From NCBI GenBank assembly GCA_902790595.1, contig CADASL010000012.1:1-64000 (forward strand): a DNA stretch of 64,000 nt, given 5' to 3'. How positions within the stretch are numbered: position 1 is the stretch's first letter; every line of letters begins with the position of its first letter. This stretch comes from an uncultured Bacteroidales bacterium. Its GTDB lineage: Bacteria; Bacteroidota; Bacteroidia; Bacteroidales; SZUA-534. Position numbers and translations under genes: made by a program. The notes beneath the pieces were generated by a model. It had not been told where the DNA came from and made no database searches. It saw nothing but the letters and a program-made list of their open reading frames with translations. Of the stretch, positions 44,997 to 54,427 are shown in pieces.

Positions 44997-46073
44997 TTAT
45001 CTCACCGACGGGGTAATGAAAACCCGCCACGAACCAGCGGTAGAGCCACGCTCAATGTAATGTTTGTCAAGCAGTTGGCCTAACAGTTTTTTTACAGCCG
45101 ACATATTTATTCCTATGTGGCGTTGCATATCCGCCAGTGTCAGCACAGGCTCTGTCATCATCAGTAGCAGCAGTTTGCCGTAGTTTGGCGTACGGAATTC
45201 GATACGTTCACCGTCGTACCACCACAGATTCTCGTTGTGCTCGGTCAGAAAGCACACATCAGCATAGATTTCGCGCGCCATCATACTCTTGAAATAATGC
45301 ACAAATGGTCTGATATTCTGCAGTTTGGCATTGGCGCCAGTATACGGCTCGGGACCTACAATCAGGTCGGCGGCGTGCAGAGCCTCAAGGTACTCGTTTT
45401 TCAGCCTGCTTCGGACAACAATCATCGGATAGTTGTGTTTGGTCAGGATATAGTTGACCATTAGTCGCGCAATGCGCCCATTGCCATCCTCGAACGGGTG
45501 AATGCGAATGTAGCGGTAGTGGAACAGCGCCGCCAGCTCAACAGGCGACAGCCTTCCGTCGGCTTCTGCCTTGTTGTACCAATCGACAAGGTCGGCCATC
45601 AGGGCGGGGGTCTCCTCGGGCGAAGCATACTCAAAACGGTCGCCGTAGCGCGTTATGACGCTGTTCGGACGGGTTTTGTACTGTCCCGCGTGAATGGTGT
45701 AGCTCGTCTGCATTCCGCCAGGCAGCGTGCGATAAACGGTGTAATCCTCGCGCAGCAAGGTCCGGTGCAGAGTGCGGATAAAATTTTGTGTCAGCGGGGT
45801 TTCCTTCACCATAGCCTCTTCTTTCATCATATTAAGAGCGACATTGCTCGCCGCCATATCCTGCACATCCTTTGTATTTGCCTCGCCAATAACCTTGCCA
45901 AAAAGCAAAAGAATCTCGGTTTGCCCGTACGTCAGCGTGTTGCCCTCAATATGGTTTGAATTGAAGTTGAAATCGACAGTAAACTTGCGGCTCAGACGGG
46001 CTTTGTCGGCCTCTGCCAGCGGTTGCAGTTTCTGCCATTCATTAATGGCTTTTTGTAATGTTAAGTAGCGCAT
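44997..46073 (-). CDS. Fic-family protein with N-terminal inhibitory motif and C-terminal winged helix
   Basis: 358 residues. The Fic motif IHPFEDGNGRIARL (about residues 194-207) keeps the catalytic His and the phosphate-binding loop, so AMP transfer to a target hydroxyl is expected. An inhibitory motif of the S-x3-E-G type is in SNHIEGN near residues 39-45, as in class II Fic proteins that are autoinhibited. The last 60 residues (EPVLTLADMQRHIGINMSAV ... GQLLDKHYIERG) look like a winged-helix DNA-binding domain. Two repeats with dyad character precede the gene, which suggests autoregulation. No separate antitoxin is adjacent. Target unknown. Confidence 0.9.
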   Translation of the reverse strand: MRYLTLQKAINEWQKLQPLAEADKARLSRKFTVDFNFNSNHIEGNTLTYGQTEILLLFGKVIGEANTKDVQDMAASNVALNMMKEEAMVKETPLTQNFIRTLHRTLLREDYTVYRTLPGGMQTSYTIHAGQYKTRPNSVITRYGDRFEYASPEETPALMADLVDWYNKAEADGRLSPVELAALFHYRYIRIHPFEDGNGRIARLMVNYILTKHNYPMIVVRSRLKNEYLEALHAADLIVGPEPYTGANAKLQNIRPFVHYFKSMMAREIYADVCFLTEHNENLWWYDGERIEFRTPNYGKLLLLMMTEPVLTLADMQRHIGINMSAVKKLLGQLLDKHYIERGSTAGSWRVFITPSVR

Positions 46074-46090
46074 AGCAAAAAATGTTTGTC

Positions 46091-46115
46091 AAAAGGTGGC
46101 TATTGGGCCACTTTA
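46091..46115. promoter_or_regulatory. Operator-like repeat, copy 1, before the Fic gene
   Basis: AAAAGGTGGCTATTGGGCC then ACTTTA. It has imperfect dyad symmetry (AAAGGTGGC versus GGCCACTTT) and matches copy 2 at 46208-46231 with one insertion and two changes. It sits at or just after the predicted transcript start, a place where a bound repressor would block transcription. Confidence 0.5.
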
Positions 46116-46122
46116 TCGTCTG

Positions 46123-46130
46123 CAAAAATA
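46123..46130 (-). promoter_or_regulatory. Promoter -7 element of the Fic gene
   Basis: Minus-strand TATTTTTG matches TAnnTTTG exactly and is 50 bases before the ATG. The operator-like copy 1 begins 8 bases downstream of it. Confidence 0.5.
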
Positions 46131-46207
46131 TCTATTTTTCGAAAGCTCAAATCATTTTTCAATAGTTTTTCGCTAGAAAAATGGATAAATGATGAAAAAT
46201 GTTGCCA

Positions 46208-46231
46208 AAAAGGTGGCTATATGGGTACTTT
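46208..46231. promoter_or_regulatory. Operator-like repeat, copy 2, before the Fic gene
   Basis: AAAAGGTGGCTATATGGG then TACTTT, the same element as copy 1, 117 bases further upstream. It lies about 80 bases upstream of the -7 element. Confidence 0.45.
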
Positions 46232-46437
46232 TTTGCGAAAATTGTAGTAGGTTTTTGGGGGAACCATAACATCATCGTTTATTCTTTGTTGAAGAGCAAT
46301 AACACCATAATCATAATAGTTATTCCCTTTTCTCAATAAAGAATACGCCCACCTAAAGAAACGGGAAATTGCGTTCGGCATTTATCCGTGTTGCCTTTAT
46401 CTGCCTACTTTTTGCTTTATTCAGCATTATTTCACCA
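46232..46437. other. Spacer between the Fic gene upstream region and leuS
   Basis: About 200 AT-rich bases without a convincing gene or promoter; nothing further seen. Confidence 0.4.
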
Positions 46438-46470
46438 AACAAAAAAAGCCATCCCGCATCGGAATGGCTT
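46438..46470 (-). terminator. Terminator of leuS
   Basis: Minus-strand GCCATTCC (46468-46461) pairs with GGGATGGC (46455-46448), followed by seven T. Confidence 0.9.
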
Positions 46471-46491
46471 TTCAATATTCAAATCGTTGTC

Positions 46492-49104
46492 TTACAAAAC
46501 TACATTCACAATCTTGCCAGGAACAACAATCACCTTCTTCGGTGTTTTGCCGTCGAGCCATTTGGCGGCCGATTCGTGCGACAGGGCCGTCTCTTGAACC
46601 TGCTGAACGGGCGTGCCCACGGGCAGTTCAATCATAAAGCGGGTCTTGCCGTTGAACGATACGGGGTAGGTCACCACGTCTTCGGTCAGTTTCGACTCGT
46701 CCAATGCGGGCCACGGCTCGTATGCAAGCGACTCGGTGCCGCCGTACATCTGCCACAACTCTTCGGCAAGGTGCGGGGCGAACGGCGCCAGAATCTTGGC
46801 GAAATCGCGGGCCACGCCAACCGAGACCTTCTTGGCCTTGTAGCAGGCGTTGGTGAATATCATCATTTGTGAGATTGCGGTGTTAAAGCGCAGATTCTCA
46901 ATATCATCGGCAACTTTCTTGATTGTCTTGTGCAACTCTTTCACAACTGCGCTGTCGTCGGTCAGGCCATCAACCACGTTCTCTTTCTCGCTGAAGAAGC
47001 GGAACACGCGCGCCAGGAAGTTGAACACGCCCTTCACACCGCTTTCGGCCCACGGCTTCACGGCGTCGAGCGGGCCCATAAACATCTCGTAAAGGCGCAG
47101 ACTGTCAGCACCATAGTGGGCAATCACATCGTCGGGGTTGACAACGTTTTTGAGCGATTTCGACATCTTGGCGACAATCTGACGCAACTCAACGTCCGTC
47201 TCTTTGTGGAAGAATTTGCCGTCGCGCTCTTCAACCATATCCGAAGTGACCTTGGCGCCCGCCATCGTCTCATAGGCGAAAGCCAGAATCATTCCTTGGT
47301 TGAACAGTTTCTGATAGGGCTCGTCGGTGTGGACAATGCCCAAATCGAACAGAACCTTGTGCCAGAAACGGCTGTAGAGCAGGTGCAGCACGGCGTGCTC
47401 GGCGCCGCCCACATACAAATCGACGGGCAGCCAGTAGTTTTCGGCTTCAACCGAGAATGGCGCGGTGTCGTTCTTGGGGTCGGTGTAGCGCAGATAGTAC
47501 CAGCACGAGCCCGCCCATTGCGGCATTGTGTTGGTCTCGTAGCGGCCGCGGCGTCCGTTTTTGTCAACCACTGTGAGCCAGTCGGTTGCGTTGGCCAGCG
47601 GCGACTCTCCCGTGTCGCTCGGCTCGTACTTGGTGAGTTCGGGCAGCGTGTGCGGCAGGTCCTTCTCGTCAACGGTGGTCACTTCACCGTCTTCCCAGTG
47701 GATAATGGGGAACGGCTCGCCCCAGTAGCGTTGGCGGCTGAACAACCAGTCGCGGATTTTATAGTTGACGGTGGCTTTGCCCAAATTGCGCTCGGCCAGC
47801 CAGGCAATCATCTTGTCAATGGCGTCCTTCTTGTTCAGGCCGTCAAGGAAGCCCGAGTTGACGTGCACGCCATCTTCGGTCCAGGCTTGCTCCTGCACAT
47901 CGACTTCCGATTTCAGAACTTCGATAATCGGCAGATTGAATTTTTTGGCGAATTCCCAGTCGCGTGTGTCGTGGGCGGGGACGGCCATAATGGCGCCCGT
48001 GCCGTAGCCCATCAGCACGTAGTCGGCCACCCAGATTGGAATGAGCGTGCCGTTGACGGGATTTTTGGCGTAGCGGCCCGTGAAGACGCCCGTTTTCTCT
48101 TTGGCCAGTTCGGTGCGGTCCAAATCGGATTTCATCGAAGCCTGACGTCGATATTCTTCAACGGCAGCGCGTTGCTCGTCGGTTGTAATTTGCTCAATCA
48201 TAGGGTGCTCGGGGGCGATAACCATATAGGTTGCACCGAACAGGGTGTCGCAGCGGGTGGTGTAGACGGTGAGTTTGGCGTCGAGTCCGTCGAGCGCGAA
48301 ATCGACTTCGGCGCCCGTCGAGCGGCCAATCCAGTTGCGCTGCATATCCTTAACGCCAGCGGGCCAGTCGAGAGTGTCGAGACCTTTCAGCAGGCGCTCG
48401 GCATACAAAGGAATACGCAACATCCACTGTTTCAGATTCTTGCGGTTTACTTGGCAGCCGCATTTCTCGTGCGAGCCGTCGTTCAGCACTTCTTCGTTGG
48501 CGCAGACGGTCTTGCAGTTGGGGCACCACCAAACCTGTGCGTTGTCGTAGTATGCAAGGCGCTGTGAGTCAATGTATTTCTTCACTTCGGCATCGCCTTG
48601 GGCCTTAATGTCGGCGGGAATGGGCAGTTCCGAAATGGGGCGGCCCTTCTGCTGTTCCTTATCGAACCAGGTGTTGTAGAGTTTAATGAAAATCCACTGT
48701 GTCCACTTGTAATACTTTGGGTCAGTGGTATTTATCTCGCGGTCCCAGTCGTAACTCAAGCCCAGCGACTTGATTTGGCGACGGAACGTGTCGCAGTTCT
48801 TTTTGGTTGTAATGGCGGGGTGAGTGCCCGTTTGAATGGCGTACTGCTCAGCAGGCAGACCAAAGGCGTCCCAGCCCATCGGGTGAAGCACGTTGAAGCC
48901 GCGCATACGCTTGTATCGGCTCACAATGTCGGTGGCCGTGTAGCCTTCGGGGTGGCCAACGTGCAGCCCCGCCCCCGACGGATAGGGGAACATATCGAGA
49001 GCGTAGAATTTCGGTTTCGATTTGTCCAAAACAGTTTTGAAAGTCTTATTTTTTTCCCAATAAGCCTGCCATTTCTGTTCGATTTCGGTAAAATTGTATT
49101 CCAT
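46492..49104 (-). CDS. leuS: Leucyl-tRNA synthetase
   Basis: 870 residues, class I LeuRS. HIGH-type motif in [19 protein letters not shown] (about residues 38-56), a zinc-binding insert ([16 protein letters not shown] ... CGC), an editing domain with [15 protein letters not shown], and the KMSKS loop [14 protein letters not shown], then the anticodon-binding helical domain and the C-terminal extension. It charges tRNA-Leu. A strong promoter signature lies upstream at 49159-49188. Confidence 0.98.
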   Translation of the reverse strand: MEYNFTEIEQKWQAYWEKNKTFKTVLDKSKPKFYALDMFPYPSGAGLHVGHPEGYTATDIVSRYKRMRGFNVLHPMGWDAFGLPAEQYAIQTGTHPAITTKKNCDTFRRQIKSLGLSYDWDREINTTDPKYYKWTQWIFIKLYNTWFDKEQQKGRPISELPIPADIKAQGDAEVKKYIDSQRLAYYDNAQVWWCPNCKTVCANEEVLNDGSHEKCGCQVNRKNLKQWMLRIPLYAERLLKGLDTLDWPAGVKDMQRNWIGRSTGAEVDFALDGLDAKLTVYTTRCDTLFGATYMVIAPEHPMIEQITTDEQRAAVEEYRRQASMKSDLDRTELAKEKTGVFTGRYAKNPVNGTLIPIWVADYVLMGYGTGAIMAVPAHDTRDWEFAKKFNLPIIEVLKSEVDVQEQAWTEDGVHVNSGFLDGLNKKDAIDKMIAWLAERNLGKATVNYKIRDWLFSRQRYWGEPFPIIHWEDGEVTTVDEKDLPHTLPELTKYEPSDTGESPLANATDWLTVVDKNGRRGRYETNTMPQWAGSCWYYLRYTDPKNDTAPFSVEAENYWLPVDLYVGGAEHAVLHLLYSRFWHKVLFDLGIVHTDEPYQKLFNQGMILAFAYETMAGAKVTSDMVEERDGKFFHKETDVELRQIVAKMSKSLKNVVNPDDVIAHYGADSLRLYEMFMGPLDAVKPWAESGVKGVFNFLARVFRFFSEKENVVDGLTDDSAVVKELHKTIKKVADDIENLRFNTAISQMMIFTNACYKAKKVSVGVARDFAKILAPFAPHLAEELWQMYGGTESLAYEPWPALDESKLTEDVVTYPVSFNGKTRFMIELPVGTPVQQVQETALSHESAAKWLDGKTPKKVIVVPGKIVNVVL

Positions 49105-49125
49105 AAATCATTGAATTAGAAGAAC

Positions 49126-49137
49126 GAACGCGCGTTC
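49126..49137. promoter_or_regulatory. 12-base perfect palindrome in the leuS leader
   Basis: GAACGCGCGTTC reads the same on both strands and is framed by AGAAC/GTTCT. It lies between the predicted transcript start (about 49152) and the ATG (49104), so it could be an operator or an RNA hairpin. Confidence 0.4.
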
Positions 49138-49158
49138 TGTATTTTAAATTTTGAATGG

Positions 49159-49188
49159 CAAAACTAACTAATGGCGGCGAAAAACAAA
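49159..49188 (-). promoter_or_regulatory. leuS promoter
   Basis: Minus-strand TTTG (49188-49185), an 18-base spacer and TAGTTTTG (49166-49159) match the Bacteroidota consensus TTTG-N19-TAnnTTTG closely. Confidence 0.7.
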
Positions 49189-49255
49189 AAAGGTTTTTTG
49201 GGGTGGAATTGTTTAATGCCGCAATAGCCAAAATAATATGTGAAATGTAGTCAGT

Positions 49256-49588
49256 TTAAACTCTTAAATGCTCGATTACGCTGTCGATGGTGGGGCATTG
49301 AATGATGGGAATGTCACCGGCGGTATGCTGACGTGGCACGAACCGACCGAGCGTCACGACTGACAGCATTTTTTCCACAAACGGCTCAATATTTATCATA
49401 TCAACGTGCAAATGGCTGTGTGTCAGATTATAAAGTTCGTCAGCAGCAGAGCGTGAAATTTGTTGTACACCACTCATATCGAGAAGATAATAATCTTCGG
49501 CATTAAGGGAAACGGCCAGACGCTCAATCATTTGCCGCGTATGAAGTTCCGCACCGTATTGTTCTTTTACTTTAATTATGTGTTTCAT
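49256..49588 (-). CDS. STAS-like DUF4325 protein
   Basis: 110 residues. The pattern YYLLDMSGVQQISRSAADELYN is a STAS-like strand-helix unit of the DUF4325 type, a fold used by anti-anti-sigma factors. There is no membrane segment or signal. Its ATG overlaps the stop codon of the upstream ATPase gene by one base, so the two are translationally coupled. With the ATPase it may form a partner-switch pair; what it controls is unknown. Confidence 0.78.
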   Translation of the reverse strand: MKHIIKVKEQYGAELHTRQMIERLAVSLNAEDYYLLDMSGVQQISRSAADELYNLTHSHLHVDMINIEPFVEKMLSVVTLGRFVPRQHTAGDIPIIQCPTIDSVIEHLRV

Positions 49589-50301
49589 TATGATGTGTAT
49601 TTATAGATATCAAAATCAGTTGGCACTTCCGACGGAAATGTTACCATAATCATAGTACCCTTAAAATCAATCTCTTTCGGAAGCGATAATATGATGTTTT
49701 TGCCAGGATTGTGCATCATAAGAGCGTTGCCCGACAAAACCGAGAACTCGCCTTTCAACCCGTTGACCACTATTTTTATGTTCGATGATATTCCATAGCC
49801 CCGATTCTCTGTATCAGGCAAATTTTTAACCGAATATCCATTTTGTGCAAGATTCAGTGCATTGGCGTCGCTATCGCCCAATTTGTCAAGATGTTTCTGC
49901 ATAGCAACGTAACTGCCATAGACGGTAATTCCGCAATCAGCCACGATTATTTCAACATATCGTGTTGATTCGTTATAATTTAAATATGCATACCCCTTAT
50001 CGGTTTGTGCGTGCTGTTGGATATTGCAAATCAATTCATCGAACAAATATGTAAGCGGTGGATTTAGTGATTTAAGCTTGTCAGGGCAGTTGGTTTTCAG
50101 AATGTTTTTAAGATTGCTGATAACGTCGGCCGTAGCTTTATCATCGAGTGAGAATTGGAATATTTCGGGCACGGGGTTTCCCAGGTACAATGATGTGATT
50201 GCTTGTGCAAAAGAAGATGGCTCTCTCGCAATATTTTCATTGTCGGTCACTGTTGCAAGAAAATCAAAAATAGTATCACTCAATGACATATTCGCCAACA
50301 T
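49588..50301 (-). CDS. GHKL-type ATP-binding protein
   Basis: 237 residues. The C-terminal two thirds are a histidine-kinase-like ATPase fold: N box TYLFDELICNIQQHA (about residues 86-100), G1 box IIVADCGI and G2 box ENRGYGISSN. The N-terminal 80 residues are helical and match nothing I recognise. There is no dimerisation histidine, so it is more like an anti-sigma kinase or switch ATPase than a sensor kinase. The downstream STAS-like protein is its likely partner. A TACCTTTA element (50325-50332, minus) is a weak promoter candidate. Divergent from asnS. Confidence 0.8.
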   Translation of the reverse strand: MLANMSLSDTIFDFLATVTDNENIAREPSSFAQAITSLYLGNPVPEIFQFSLDDKATADVISNLKNILKTNCPDKLKSLNPPLTYLFDELICNIQQHAQTDKGYAYLNYNESTRYVEIIVADCGITVYGSYVAMQKHLDKLGDSDANALNLAQNGYSVKNLPDTENRGYGISSNIKIVVNGLKGEFSVLSGNALMMHNPGKNIILSLPKEIDFKGTMIMVTFPSEVPTDFDIYKYTS

Positions 50302-50430
50302 AGTTTTATTCTCAAATCAGCGTATAAAGGTAATACTTTTCAAGATACAATATCGACATCGCAATACCACCCCCTTACGCATTTTCCCGATAATGAGCCA
50401 ATCGCGTGCGCCACATCAAAAAATTTAGAA

Positions 50431-50438
50431 TAAATTCG
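50431..50438 (+). promoter_or_regulatory. Promoter -7 element for asnS
   Basis: TAAATTCG, one change from TAnnTTTG, 37 bases before the asnS ATG. Confidence 0.45.
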
Positions 50439-50475
50439 CGGCCGTAAAAAATTGAAATTGAAAATACGAAATACT

Positions 50476-51873
50476 ATGCAGAAAAGGACAAAAATTGTTG
50501 ACGTCCTGAAATCGGGAAAGGTTGACACTGAAGTGGTTGTGATGGGTTGGGTGCGCACAAAGCGCGACAGCAAAACCGTGGTTTTCATCGCCTTGAACGA
50601 TGGCTCGACAATCAACAACGTGCAGATTGTTGCCGATGTGGTGAACTTCGACGAGGAACTTTTGAAACAGATAACCACCGGCGCTTGCTTGAGCGTTACC
50701 GGAAAACTCGTTCAAAGCGTTGGCGCAGGACAAAGTGTTGAGATTCAAGCAAAAGAGATTAAACTCTTTGGCGCTTGCCCACAGGATTACCCGATGCAGA
50801 AAAAAGGTCAGACAATGGAATATATGCGCCAGTACGCCCACTTGCGTCTGCGTACAAACACTTTCGGCGCCGTGTTCCGCATCCGTCACAATATGGCCAT
50901 CGCCATTCATAAGTTCTTCCACGACAAGGGTTTCGTCTATTTCCACTCGCCGCTCATCACCGCCAGCGACTGCGAAGGTGCCGGCCAGATGTTCCAGGTG
51001 ACGACCAAAAACCTTTACGACTTGCAGAAAGACGAGAACGGCAAGATAATCTACACCGATGACTTCTTCGGCAAGCAGACCAGCCTGACCGTTTCGGGAC
51101 AACTTGAGGGCGAACTTGCGGCCACCGCGCTTGGCGCCATCTACACCTTCGGCCCCACATTCCGCGCCGAAAACTCGAACACCCCGCGCCACTTGGCCGA
51201 GTTTTGGATGATTGAACCCGAAATGGCCTTCTATGACATCGACGACCTGATGGCGCTTGAGGAGGAATTCATTAAATACTGCGTGAAATGGGCGCTCGAC
51301 AACTGCCAGGACGACCTTGCATTCCTTAACAAGATGATTGACAAGAGCCTGCTCGAACGGCTCAACTCGGTAATCAACACCGAATTCATTCATCTGCCTT
51401 ATACCGAAGGAATTAAGATTCTTGAAGACGCCATTGCCAAAGGTCACAAATTCGAGTTCCCAGTGTTCTGGGGCTGCGACCTTGCCAGCGAGCACGAGCG
51501 CTACCTGGTTGAAGAGCACTTCAAGAAACCTGTGATTATGATTGACTATCCGAAAGAGATTAAATCGTTCTATATGAAGCAGAACGCCGACGGCAAAACC
51601 GTTCAGGGCACCGACGTGCTGTTCCCGCAGATTGGCGAAATCATCGGCGGCAGCGTGCGCGAGGAAGACTACGGCAAACTGCTGGCCCGTATGAACGAGC
51701 TCGGAATGAAGACCGAAGGCTACGAGTGGTATCTCGACACCCGCAAATACGGCTCTTGCCCGCACGCCGGCTTCGGCTTGGGCTTTGAGCGCCTGATGCT
51801 CTTCGTAACAGGAATGGCTAACATCCGCGATGTGATTCCGTTCCCGCGCACACCGAAGAATGCGGAGTTCTAA
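50476..51873 (+). CDS. asnS: Asparaginyl-tRNA synthetase
   Basis: 465 residues from ATG 50476; a TTG 24 bases upstream is a weaker start. The N-terminal OB-fold anticodon-binding domain ([20 protein letters not shown]) is followed by a class II core: motif 2 region [26 protein letters not shown] and motif 3 [20 protein letters not shown]. AsnRS rather than AspRS is supported by the length and the ending [14 protein letters not shown]. It charges tRNA-Asn directly. Confidence 0.96.
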   Translation: MQKRTKIVDVLKSGKVDTEVVVMGWVRTKRDSKTVVFIALNDGSTINNVQIVADVVNFDEELLKQITTGACLSVTGKLVQSVGAGQSVEIQAKEIKLFGACPQDYPMQKKGQTMEYMRQYAHLRLRTNTFGAVFRIRHNMAIAIHKFFHDKGFVYFHSPLITASDCEGAGQMFQVTTKNLYDLQKDENGKIIYTDDFFGKQTSLTVSGQLEGELAATALGAIYTFGPTFRAENSNTPRHLAEFWMIEPEMAFYDIDDLMALEEEFIKYCVKWALDNCQDDLAFLNKMIDKSLLERLNSVINTEFIHLPYTEGIKILEDAIAKGHKFEFPVFWGCDLASEHERYLVEEHFKKPVIMIDYPKEIKSFYMKQNADGKTVQGTDVLFPQIGEIIGGSVREEDYGKLLARMNELGMKTEGYEWYLDTRKYGSCPHAGFGLGFERLMLFVTGMANIRDVIPFPRTPKNAEF

Positions 51874-51921
51874 AACGGTAAGAGGTAAGTGTTTAGAGTT
51901 TAGAATTAATGGTTTATAAAT

Positions 51922-51952
51922 GAAAGGCTGCGACTATTTCGCGGCCTTTTTT
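51922..51952 (+). terminator. Terminator of asnS
   Basis: AAAGGC plus GCGA pairs with TCGC plus GCCTTT around CTATT, followed by TTTT. Confidence 0.75.
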
Positions 51953-52020
51953 GATGACAATGCCTTGCTGTGTTTTTTGTTTTCTGCTTGAGTTTGCGTC
52001 ACTCATCCCCATAATTTTAG

Positions 52021-52028
52021 TATCTTGC
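52021..52028 (+). promoter_or_regulatory. Possible promoter -7 element for rpoN
   Basis: TATCTTGC resembles TAnnTTTG in part and is 22 bases before the ATG. TTTG at 51993-51996 is further than usual. Confidence 0.3.
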
Positions 52029-52050
52029 ACCCGCTTTTTAGGGAAAGGCT

Positions 52051-53496
52051 ATGCTGAAACAGAGTTTACAACAGAAACTGCTTCAAAAACTGTCGCCGCA
52101 GCAGATACAGGTCATCCGGCTGCTGGAGGTGCCCGTTATGCAACTCGACCAACGCATCAAGAGCGAGATTGAGGAGAATCCGGCGCTTGAGGAGGCTGAG
52201 TTCGACGGCCGCACTGAAGGCGAGGAGCCGCTGCCCGAGGAGCCGAAGGACCAAGACGAGCTGTCGATGGAGGGCTACCTGAACGACGATGACTACATTC
52301 CGTCGTACAAGCTGCGCGCCAACAACTACTCGCCCGATGACGAGGTGCGTGAGACGCCGCTCTCGCAGGGCCCAACCTTCCACGAGAGCCTGATGAATCA
52401 GCTGGGACTTCACAAGATGAGCGAGCGTCAGCACAAGCTTGCCGAATATATAATAGGTAACATCGACGACGACGGCTACCTGCGCCGCGAGCTTGAGTCG
52501 ATTGCCGACGACCTGGCTTTCTCGCAGAACATCGAAGTATCGGAATCTGAATTGCGCGAGGTGCTGAACATCATTCAGAATTTCGACCCTGCAGGGGTGG
52601 GAGCGCTCACTCTGCAAGAGTGTCTGCTGCTGCAACTCAAGCGCCGCAATCAGCAGTCGGAAACAGTGCAGCTGGCCACCAAAATAATCGAGAAGTGCTT
52701 CACCGAATTCTCGAAAAAGCACTACGACAAGATTCTGGCCCGCACCGGCGCCACCGAGCAGCAGCTGAAAGAGGCTCTCGACGAGATTCTGCGGCTCAAT
52801 CCCAAACCAGGCGGAGGATACTCGAATCCGCAGGAGCGCACGCTTCAGCCCATCACGCCCGATTTTGTGCTCGAGAACCACGACGGCATTCTCGAAGTGT
52901 CGCTCAACGAGTTCAACACGCCAAATCTGCGCATCAGCCCAACCTACACCAATATGCTTGAACAGCTGGCCGTGAAGAACAAACGCACCACTCAAGACCG
53001 CGACACCATCAACTTTGTAAAGCAGAAAATTGATTCGGCCCGGTGGTTCATCGATGCCATACAGCAGCGCAAAATAACCCTGCTCTCGACAATGCAGGCC
53101 ATTGTCAACTATCAGCGCGACTACTTTTTGGACGGCGACGACAAGAAACTGCGCCCGATGATTTTGAACGACATTGCCGACATCACCGGCCTTGACGTGA
53201 GCACCATCTCGCGCGTGGCCAACAGCAAGTTCATACAGACCGATTTCGGTATTTTCCCGCTCAAATGGTTCTTCTCTGACTCAATCAAGACCGACAGCGG
53301 CGAGGAAGTGTCGTCGCGTGAGGTGAAGAGCATTCTGAAGGACGCCGTTGAGGGCGAGGACAAGCGCAATCCGCTCAACGACGACGCTCTGGCCGCCATC
53401 CTTAAAGAAAAAGGCTATCAGGTGGCCCGCCGCACCGTGGCCAAATACCGCGAAAAAATGGGCATTCCCGTGGCCCGGATGCGGAAAGAGTTGTAG
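52051..53496 (+). CDS. rpoN: RNA polymerase sigma-54 factor
   Basis: 481 residues. Region I is glutamine/leucine-rich (LKQSLQQKLLQKLSPQQIQVIRLLE) and binds activators; an acidic region II (DGRTEGEEPLPEEPKDQDEL) follows; region III ends with the RpoN box ARRTVAKYREKMGIP, which reads the -24 promoter element. It directs transcription that needs bacterial enhancer-binding proteins; none is encoded in this window. It appears to be a single-gene unit with no terminator seen behind it. Confidence 0.97.
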   Translation: MLKQSLQQKLLQKLSPQQIQVIRLLEVPVMQLDQRIKSEIEENPALEEAEFDGRTEGEEPLPEEPKDQDELSMEGYLNDDDYIPSYKLRANNYSPDDEVRETPLSQGPTFHESLMNQLGLHKMSERQHKLAEYIIGNIDDDGYLRRELESIADDLAFSQNIEVSESELREVLNIIQNFDPAGVGALTLQECLLLQLKRRNQQSETVQLATKIIEKCFTEFSKKHYDKILARTGATEQQLKEALDEILRLNPKPGGGYSNPQERTLQPITPDFVLENHDGILEVSLNEFNTPNLRISPTYTNMLEQLAVKNKRTTQDRDTINFVKQKIDSARWFIDAIQQRKITLLSTMQAIVNYQRDYFLDGDDKKLRPMILNDIADITGLDVSTISRVANSKFIQTDFGIFPLKWFFSDSIKTDSGEEVSSREVKSILKDAVEGEDKRNPLNDDALAAILKEKGYQVARRTVAKYREKMGIPVARMRKEL

Positions 53497-53500
53497 CGGG

Positions 53501-53525
53501 GGACAACGGACTTCGGACAACAGAC
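53501..53525. repeat. GGACAACGGAC-type intergenic repeat
   Basis: GGACAACGGAC and ACTTCGGACAACAGAC directly follow the rpoN stop codon, identical to words at 22399-22430, 31 kb away. Confidence 0.7.
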
Positions 53526-53573
53526 TGAGCTGGAAAAATCGCAGTGTTGTTGGTAATAATGACACTTAAATCA

Positions 53574-53581
53574 TAAATTTG
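53574..53581 (+). promoter_or_regulatory. Promoter -7 element of the HepT/MntA pair
   Basis: TAAATTTG matches TAnnTTTG exactly, 52 bases before the ATG at 53633. A TTGG 20 bases upstream is only a weak -33 match. Confidence 0.5.
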
Positions 53582-53632
53582 TGCAAAACTGGCAATTCCA
53601 TAAATGTCAGTCGAACAAATAAACATCGAATT

Positions 53633-54076
53633 ATGGAAGAGAAAGACATCAGATGGGTACAGCGGTTCAGCAATTACCGCAAGGCGTTGGTCAAGTTCAA
53701 TCAAGCCGTTGAAATCGTTTCAAATCAAATGGATTGGGACGAAGATGTGGATGATTTGCTTGAAGAAGGTTTGATTCAAAGGTTTGAGTATACGCACGAA
53801 TTGGCTTGGAAGGTGATGAAGGATTATGCTGAATACCAGGGTTACACGAATATTCAAGGCTCAAGGGATGCTTTCCGAAAAGGACTTGAAATGGGTATAA
53901 TTGATGATGAGCGTTGGATGGAATCTATCAAGGATAGAAATTTGACTTCTCACAATTATGACGATGAAACAGCACAAAATGTTTTAACCGCAATAATAGA
54001 AGTATATGCTCCGATGCTTAACGCATTTGAGCAGAAGATGCTTTCGCTTTCTGGTTTGGAACCCACATTGTTCTGA
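53633..54076 (+). CDS. HepT-like HEPN protein (HI0074 family), probable toxin
   Basis: 147 residues, all-helical. The HEPN R-x4-H-x-Y motif is RNLTSHNY near residues 102-109. HI0074-like HEPN proteins act as RNases or substrate-binding partners; the paired nucleotidyltransferase silences them by AMPylating the motif tyrosine. The ATG at 53633 is preferred over an upstream in-frame ATG at 53579 because it follows the -7 element at a normal distance. The partner gene begins two bases after this stop codon. Confidence 0.87.
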   Translation: MEEKDIRWVQRFSNYRKALVKFNQAVEIVSNQMDWDEDVDDLLEEGLIQRFEYTHELAWKVMKDYAEYQGYTNIQGSRDAFRKGLEMGIIDDERWMESIKDRNLTSHNYDDETAQNVLTAIIEVYAPMLNAFEQKMLSLSGLEPTLF

Positions 54077-54078
54077 TT

Positions 54079-54396
54079 ATGCCCTACGGACTGAAAGACA
54101 CGGAATTAGAGAAGTTGCGCAAGGTGTTTGTCGCCAACGATCGGGTTGAGTGCGTGGTGCTGTACGGCTCGCGCGCCAAGGGCAATTACAAACCTTTTTC
54201 TGATGTTGACATCACCCTTAAAGGCCCGGAACTAACCCACACCGACCTAAACAGCATAAGTCTTGCCATCGACGACCTACTGTTGCCCTATCAGTTCGAT
54301 ATTTCCATTTTCAAATCGTTAAAGAATCCTGATTTGATAGAGCATATTAATAGGGTTGGGGTTGTGATATATAGTAGAATAATGTTTAACGGGTGA
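54079..54396 (+). CDS. MntA-like minimal nucleotidyltransferase, probable antitoxin
   Basis: 105 residues with the nucleotidyltransferase signature GS-x10-DxD: GSRAKGNYKPFSDVDI (about residues 30-45), and a further catalytic-type acid in DIS of YQFDISIFKSL. In HepT/MntA systems it transfers AMP to the HEPN toxin and blocks it. It is coupled to the HEPN gene by a two-base gap. Confidence 0.88.
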   Translation: MPYGLKDTELEKLRKVFVANDRVECVVLYGSRAKGNYKPFSDVDITLKGPELTHTDLNSISLAIDDLLLPYQFDISIFKSLKNPDLIEHINRVGVVIYSRIMFNG

Positions 54397-54427
54397 AGCA
54401 TCAATTCACCAACTCACCCTTTCCCTT

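Noticed and set aside
46930..48567. Plus-strand open frame of 545 codons opposite leuS
   Set aside because: Antisense shadow of leucyl-tRNA synthetase; no recognisable motif or start context.
50425..51765. Minus-strand open frame of 446 codons opposite asnS
   Set aside because: Antisense shadow of the asparaginyl-tRNA synthetase gene, covering its promoter as well.
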